Source of the DNA: JAAYYM01 sp964631375
GTDB taxonomy: Bacteria; Bacillota; Clostridia; Lachnospirales; Lachnospiraceae
Assembly (NCBI GenBank): GCA_964631375.1
Contig: CAZVYQ010000072.1
Location: 1-7,804 of the forward strand
DNA: 7,804 nucleotides
Direction: 5' to 3'
In this document: one piece after another, positions 6,968 through 7,804 of the stretch
Position numbering within the stretch: position 1 is the stretch's first letter
Layout of the letters: each line of letters opens with the position of its first letter
The notes under the pieces: generated by a model
Told to the model about the DNA's origin: nothing
The model's database searches: none
What the model saw: the letters and a program-made list of their open reading frames with translations, nothing else
Made by a program: the position numbers and the translations under genes

Positions 6968-6975
6968 ATCACCTC
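6968..6975 (-). promoter_or_regulatory. Ribosome binding site of the TrmB-type regulator gene
   Basis: On the minus strand GAGGTGAT matches the extended anti-Shine-Dalgarno complement GGAGGTGATC over eight bases. The GAGG core ends 5 nt before the TTG at 6966. It overlaps the alternative GTG at 6972, which argues against that GTG as the start. Confidence 0.65.
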
Positions 6976-7004
6976 ATTACTGTTTGCTAGTATTCTTGTT
7001 TAGG

Positions 7005-7042
7005 AACACTATAGTATATTGCGGTATAAATGTCAACACTAT
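7005..7042. promoter_or_regulatory. Candidate operator: 8-bp direct repeat over the promoter
   Basis: AACACTAT occurs at 7005-7012 and again at 7035-7042, a spacing of exactly 30 bp or about three helical turns. The first copy covers most of the -10 box and the second touches the -35 box of the regulator promoter. The position suits repression by the TrmB-type protein encoded downstream. This assignment is an inference from position and spacing only. Confidence 0.4.
7008..7036 (-). promoter_or_regulatory. Sigma-A promoter of the regulator-decarboxylase operon
   Basis: On the minus strand a perfect -35 box TTGACA (7031-7036) and a -10 box TATAGT (7008-7013) are separated by 17 bp. A run of seven A (7042-7048) lies just upstream of the -35 box like an UP element. 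Transcription should begin near 7001, leaving a leader of about 35 nt, too short for a riboswitch. Confidence 0.85.
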
Positions 7043-7083
7043 TTTTTTGGAAGAAAGGTCTGATTGAAAGAACAAATTAAGGC

Positions 7084-7112
7084 TTGTTTTTTAGATTTAC
7101 ATATGATAGAAT
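7084..7112 (+). promoter_or_regulatory. Extended -10 promoter of the tRNA-Leu gene
   Basis: A -35 box TTGTTT (7084-7089) lies 17 bp before the -10 box TAGAAT (7107-7112). The -10 box carries the upstream TG of an extended -10 element (TGATAGAAT). Transcription would begin near 7119, about 40 nt before the tRNA. Confidence 0.65.
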
Positions 7113-7158
7113 TATTTTCGTCGTTGGTGAATGACTGCCATGGATATTTTATATCTAA

Positions 7159-7241
7159 GCGGATGTGGCGGAATGGCAGACGCATCAGACTCAAAATCTG
7201 ACGGGGGTGACCTCGTGAGGGTTCAAGTCCCTCCATCCGCA
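7159..7241 (+). tRNA. tRNA-Leu, anticodon CAA
   Basis: The cloverleaf folds completely. The acceptor stem is GCGGATG (7159-7165) with CATCCGC (7234-7240), and the discriminator is A7241. The anticodon stem TCAGA/TCTGA (7185-7189, 7197-7201) encloses loop CTCAAAA, giving anticodon CAA (7192-7194), which reads the leucine codon UUG. The 15-nt variable region (7202-7216) is the long arm expected of leucine tRNAs. The T arm is GAGGG-TTCAAGT-CCCTC (7217-7233). The 3' CCA is not encoded and must be added after transcription. Confidence 0.97.
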
Positions 7242-7253
7242 GTAAGTTGTTAG

Positions 7254-7290
7254 ACAGGAAACAGAATCATTCTGTTTCCTGTTTTATTGT
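7254..7290 (+). terminator. Rho-independent terminator of tRNA-Leu
   Basis: A 14-bp perfect inverted repeat (7254-7267 and 7269-7282) with only one base between the arms is followed by TTTATTGT. In RNA the innermost A-U pairs would open to form a normal loop. It starts 12 nt after the tRNA 3' end and separates it from the response regulator gene. Confidence 0.88.
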
Positions 7291-7319
7291 CTAAATTTAT
7301 AGAATCTTTCCATAATTGA

Positions 7320-7348
7320 TTGAAAAATGTCAAAAAATAGAGTACAAT
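7320..7348 (+). promoter_or_regulatory. Promoter of the response regulator gene
   Basis: TTGAAA (7320-7325) and TACAAT (7343-7348) are 17 bp apart, one mismatch each from the sigma-A consensus. The predicted leader to the ATG at 7424 is about 70 nt; I see no riboswitch or strong hairpin in it. Confidence 0.7.
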
Positions 7349-7423
7349 TAATTATATGTTTGAATAGATTACTATGTGTGGAAATATTGATAGAATGCTT
7401 TCTTCAAGGGGGACATAACAGTT

Positions 7424-7804
7424 ATGAAGAGAAATGTTTTAATCGTAGATGACAATGATATCAACAGAGAGATTCTACATCAGATCTTGAGTGATGAATA
7501 TGATGTCATGGAGGCGGCAAATGGACAGGAAGCTTTGGAAATGCTCCATCAGATGAAGGAAGAGATTTCTGCTGTATTGTTAGATTTGGTAATGCCGGTT
7601 ATGGATGGGTACAAGGTATTAAAACAGATGCAGGAGGATGCTTTTTTATCAAAGATACCGGTGATTGTTGCAACCGGAGATGACGCAGAGGATGCGGAGA
7701 TTCAGGCACTTGTACTTGGAGCACATGATTTCATTGTCAAGCCTTATAAACCGGCGATTATTAAACAACGTCTTCGCAATACCATTAATTTTCGTGAGAC
7801 AGCT
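7424..7804 (+). CDS. Response regulator, N-terminal receiver domain, 3'-truncated
   Basis: The first 127 residues are visible and form a complete CheY-like receiver domain that runs off the right edge without a stop. The acidic pocket is Asp9-Asp10 in VDDND and the phosphoacceptor is Asp54 in LLDLVMPVMDG. Thr84 in VATGDD and Lys107 in FIVKPY are the switch residues, so phosphorylation should be functional. The ATG at 7424 follows AAGGGGGA (7406-7413) by 10 nt, a slightly long spacing. The last residues (LRNTINFRETA) look like the linker helix that leads into an output domain, often GGDEF or another signalling domain in clostridial relatives, but that domain lies outside the window. The partner kinase is not visible. 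Confidence 0.92.
   Translation, partial: MKRNVLIVDDNDINREILHQILSDEYDVMEAANGQEALEMLHQMKEEISAVLLDLVMPVMDGYKVLKQMQEDAFLSKIPVIVATGDDAEDAEIQALVLGAHDFIVKPYKPAIIKQRLRNTINFRETA

Noticed and set aside
6967..7007. Riboswitch or attenuator in front of the regulator-lysA operon
   Set aside because: The predicted leader is about 35 nt, too short for a lysine riboswitch, and no hairpin is visible.
7159..7283. tRNA gene and flanking inverted repeat as an integration site of a mobile element
   Set aside because: No integrase, no duplicated tRNA 3' end and no foreign genes are present; the inverted repeat is a terminator.

Overview
The window looks like a chromosomal segment of a low-to-moderate G+C Gram-positive bacterium of the class Clostridia, most likely Lachnospiraceae-like. 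The reasons are strong AGGAGG-type ribosome binding sites, sigma-A promoters with 17-bp spacers, U-tailed hairpin terminators, a tRNA-Leu gene without an encoded CCA end, and the protein types. The family assignment is from memory and was not searched. There are no insertion sequences, CRISPR arrays or phage genes.

Left block, plus strand (1-4913): five tightly packed genes read as one operon. They are a 5'-truncated charge-rich single-pass membrane protein, hisH, hisF, ung (uracil-DNA glycosylase) and a second single-pass membrane protein with TPR-like and MORN-like segments. Junctions are an ATGA overlap (membrane protein/hisH), 1 nt (hisH/hisF), about 20 nt (hisF/ung) and 1 nt (ung/last gene). 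HisH and HisF together form imidazole glycerol phosphate synthase of histidine biosynthesis. Ung removes uracil from DNA. The two membrane proteins are of unknown function but share a plan: charged cytoplasmic tail, one membrane helix, then a QDYE-containing TPR-like helix pair outside. A 15-bp perfect hairpin at 4938-4973 ends the operon and lies between convergent genes.

Middle block, minus strand (4988-6966): a two-gene operon of a TrmB-type regulator followed, with an ATGA overlap, by a diaminopimelate decarboxylase-like PLP enzyme. A near-consensus promoter (TTGACA-17-TATAGT) drives it. An 8-bp direct repeat 30 bp apart overlaps both promoter hexamers and is a candidate operator.

Right block, plus strand (7084-7804): a tRNA-Leu(CAA) gene with an extended -10 promoter and a 14-bp hairpin terminator, then a promoter and the start of a response regulator whose receiver domain is cut by the window edge.

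Most of the window is ordinary housekeeping. The parts worth a second look are the paired membrane proteins around hisHF-ung, repeated EIDALL-like motifs in the first protein, the altered PLP-contact residues of the decarboxylase, and the putative operator of the regulator.
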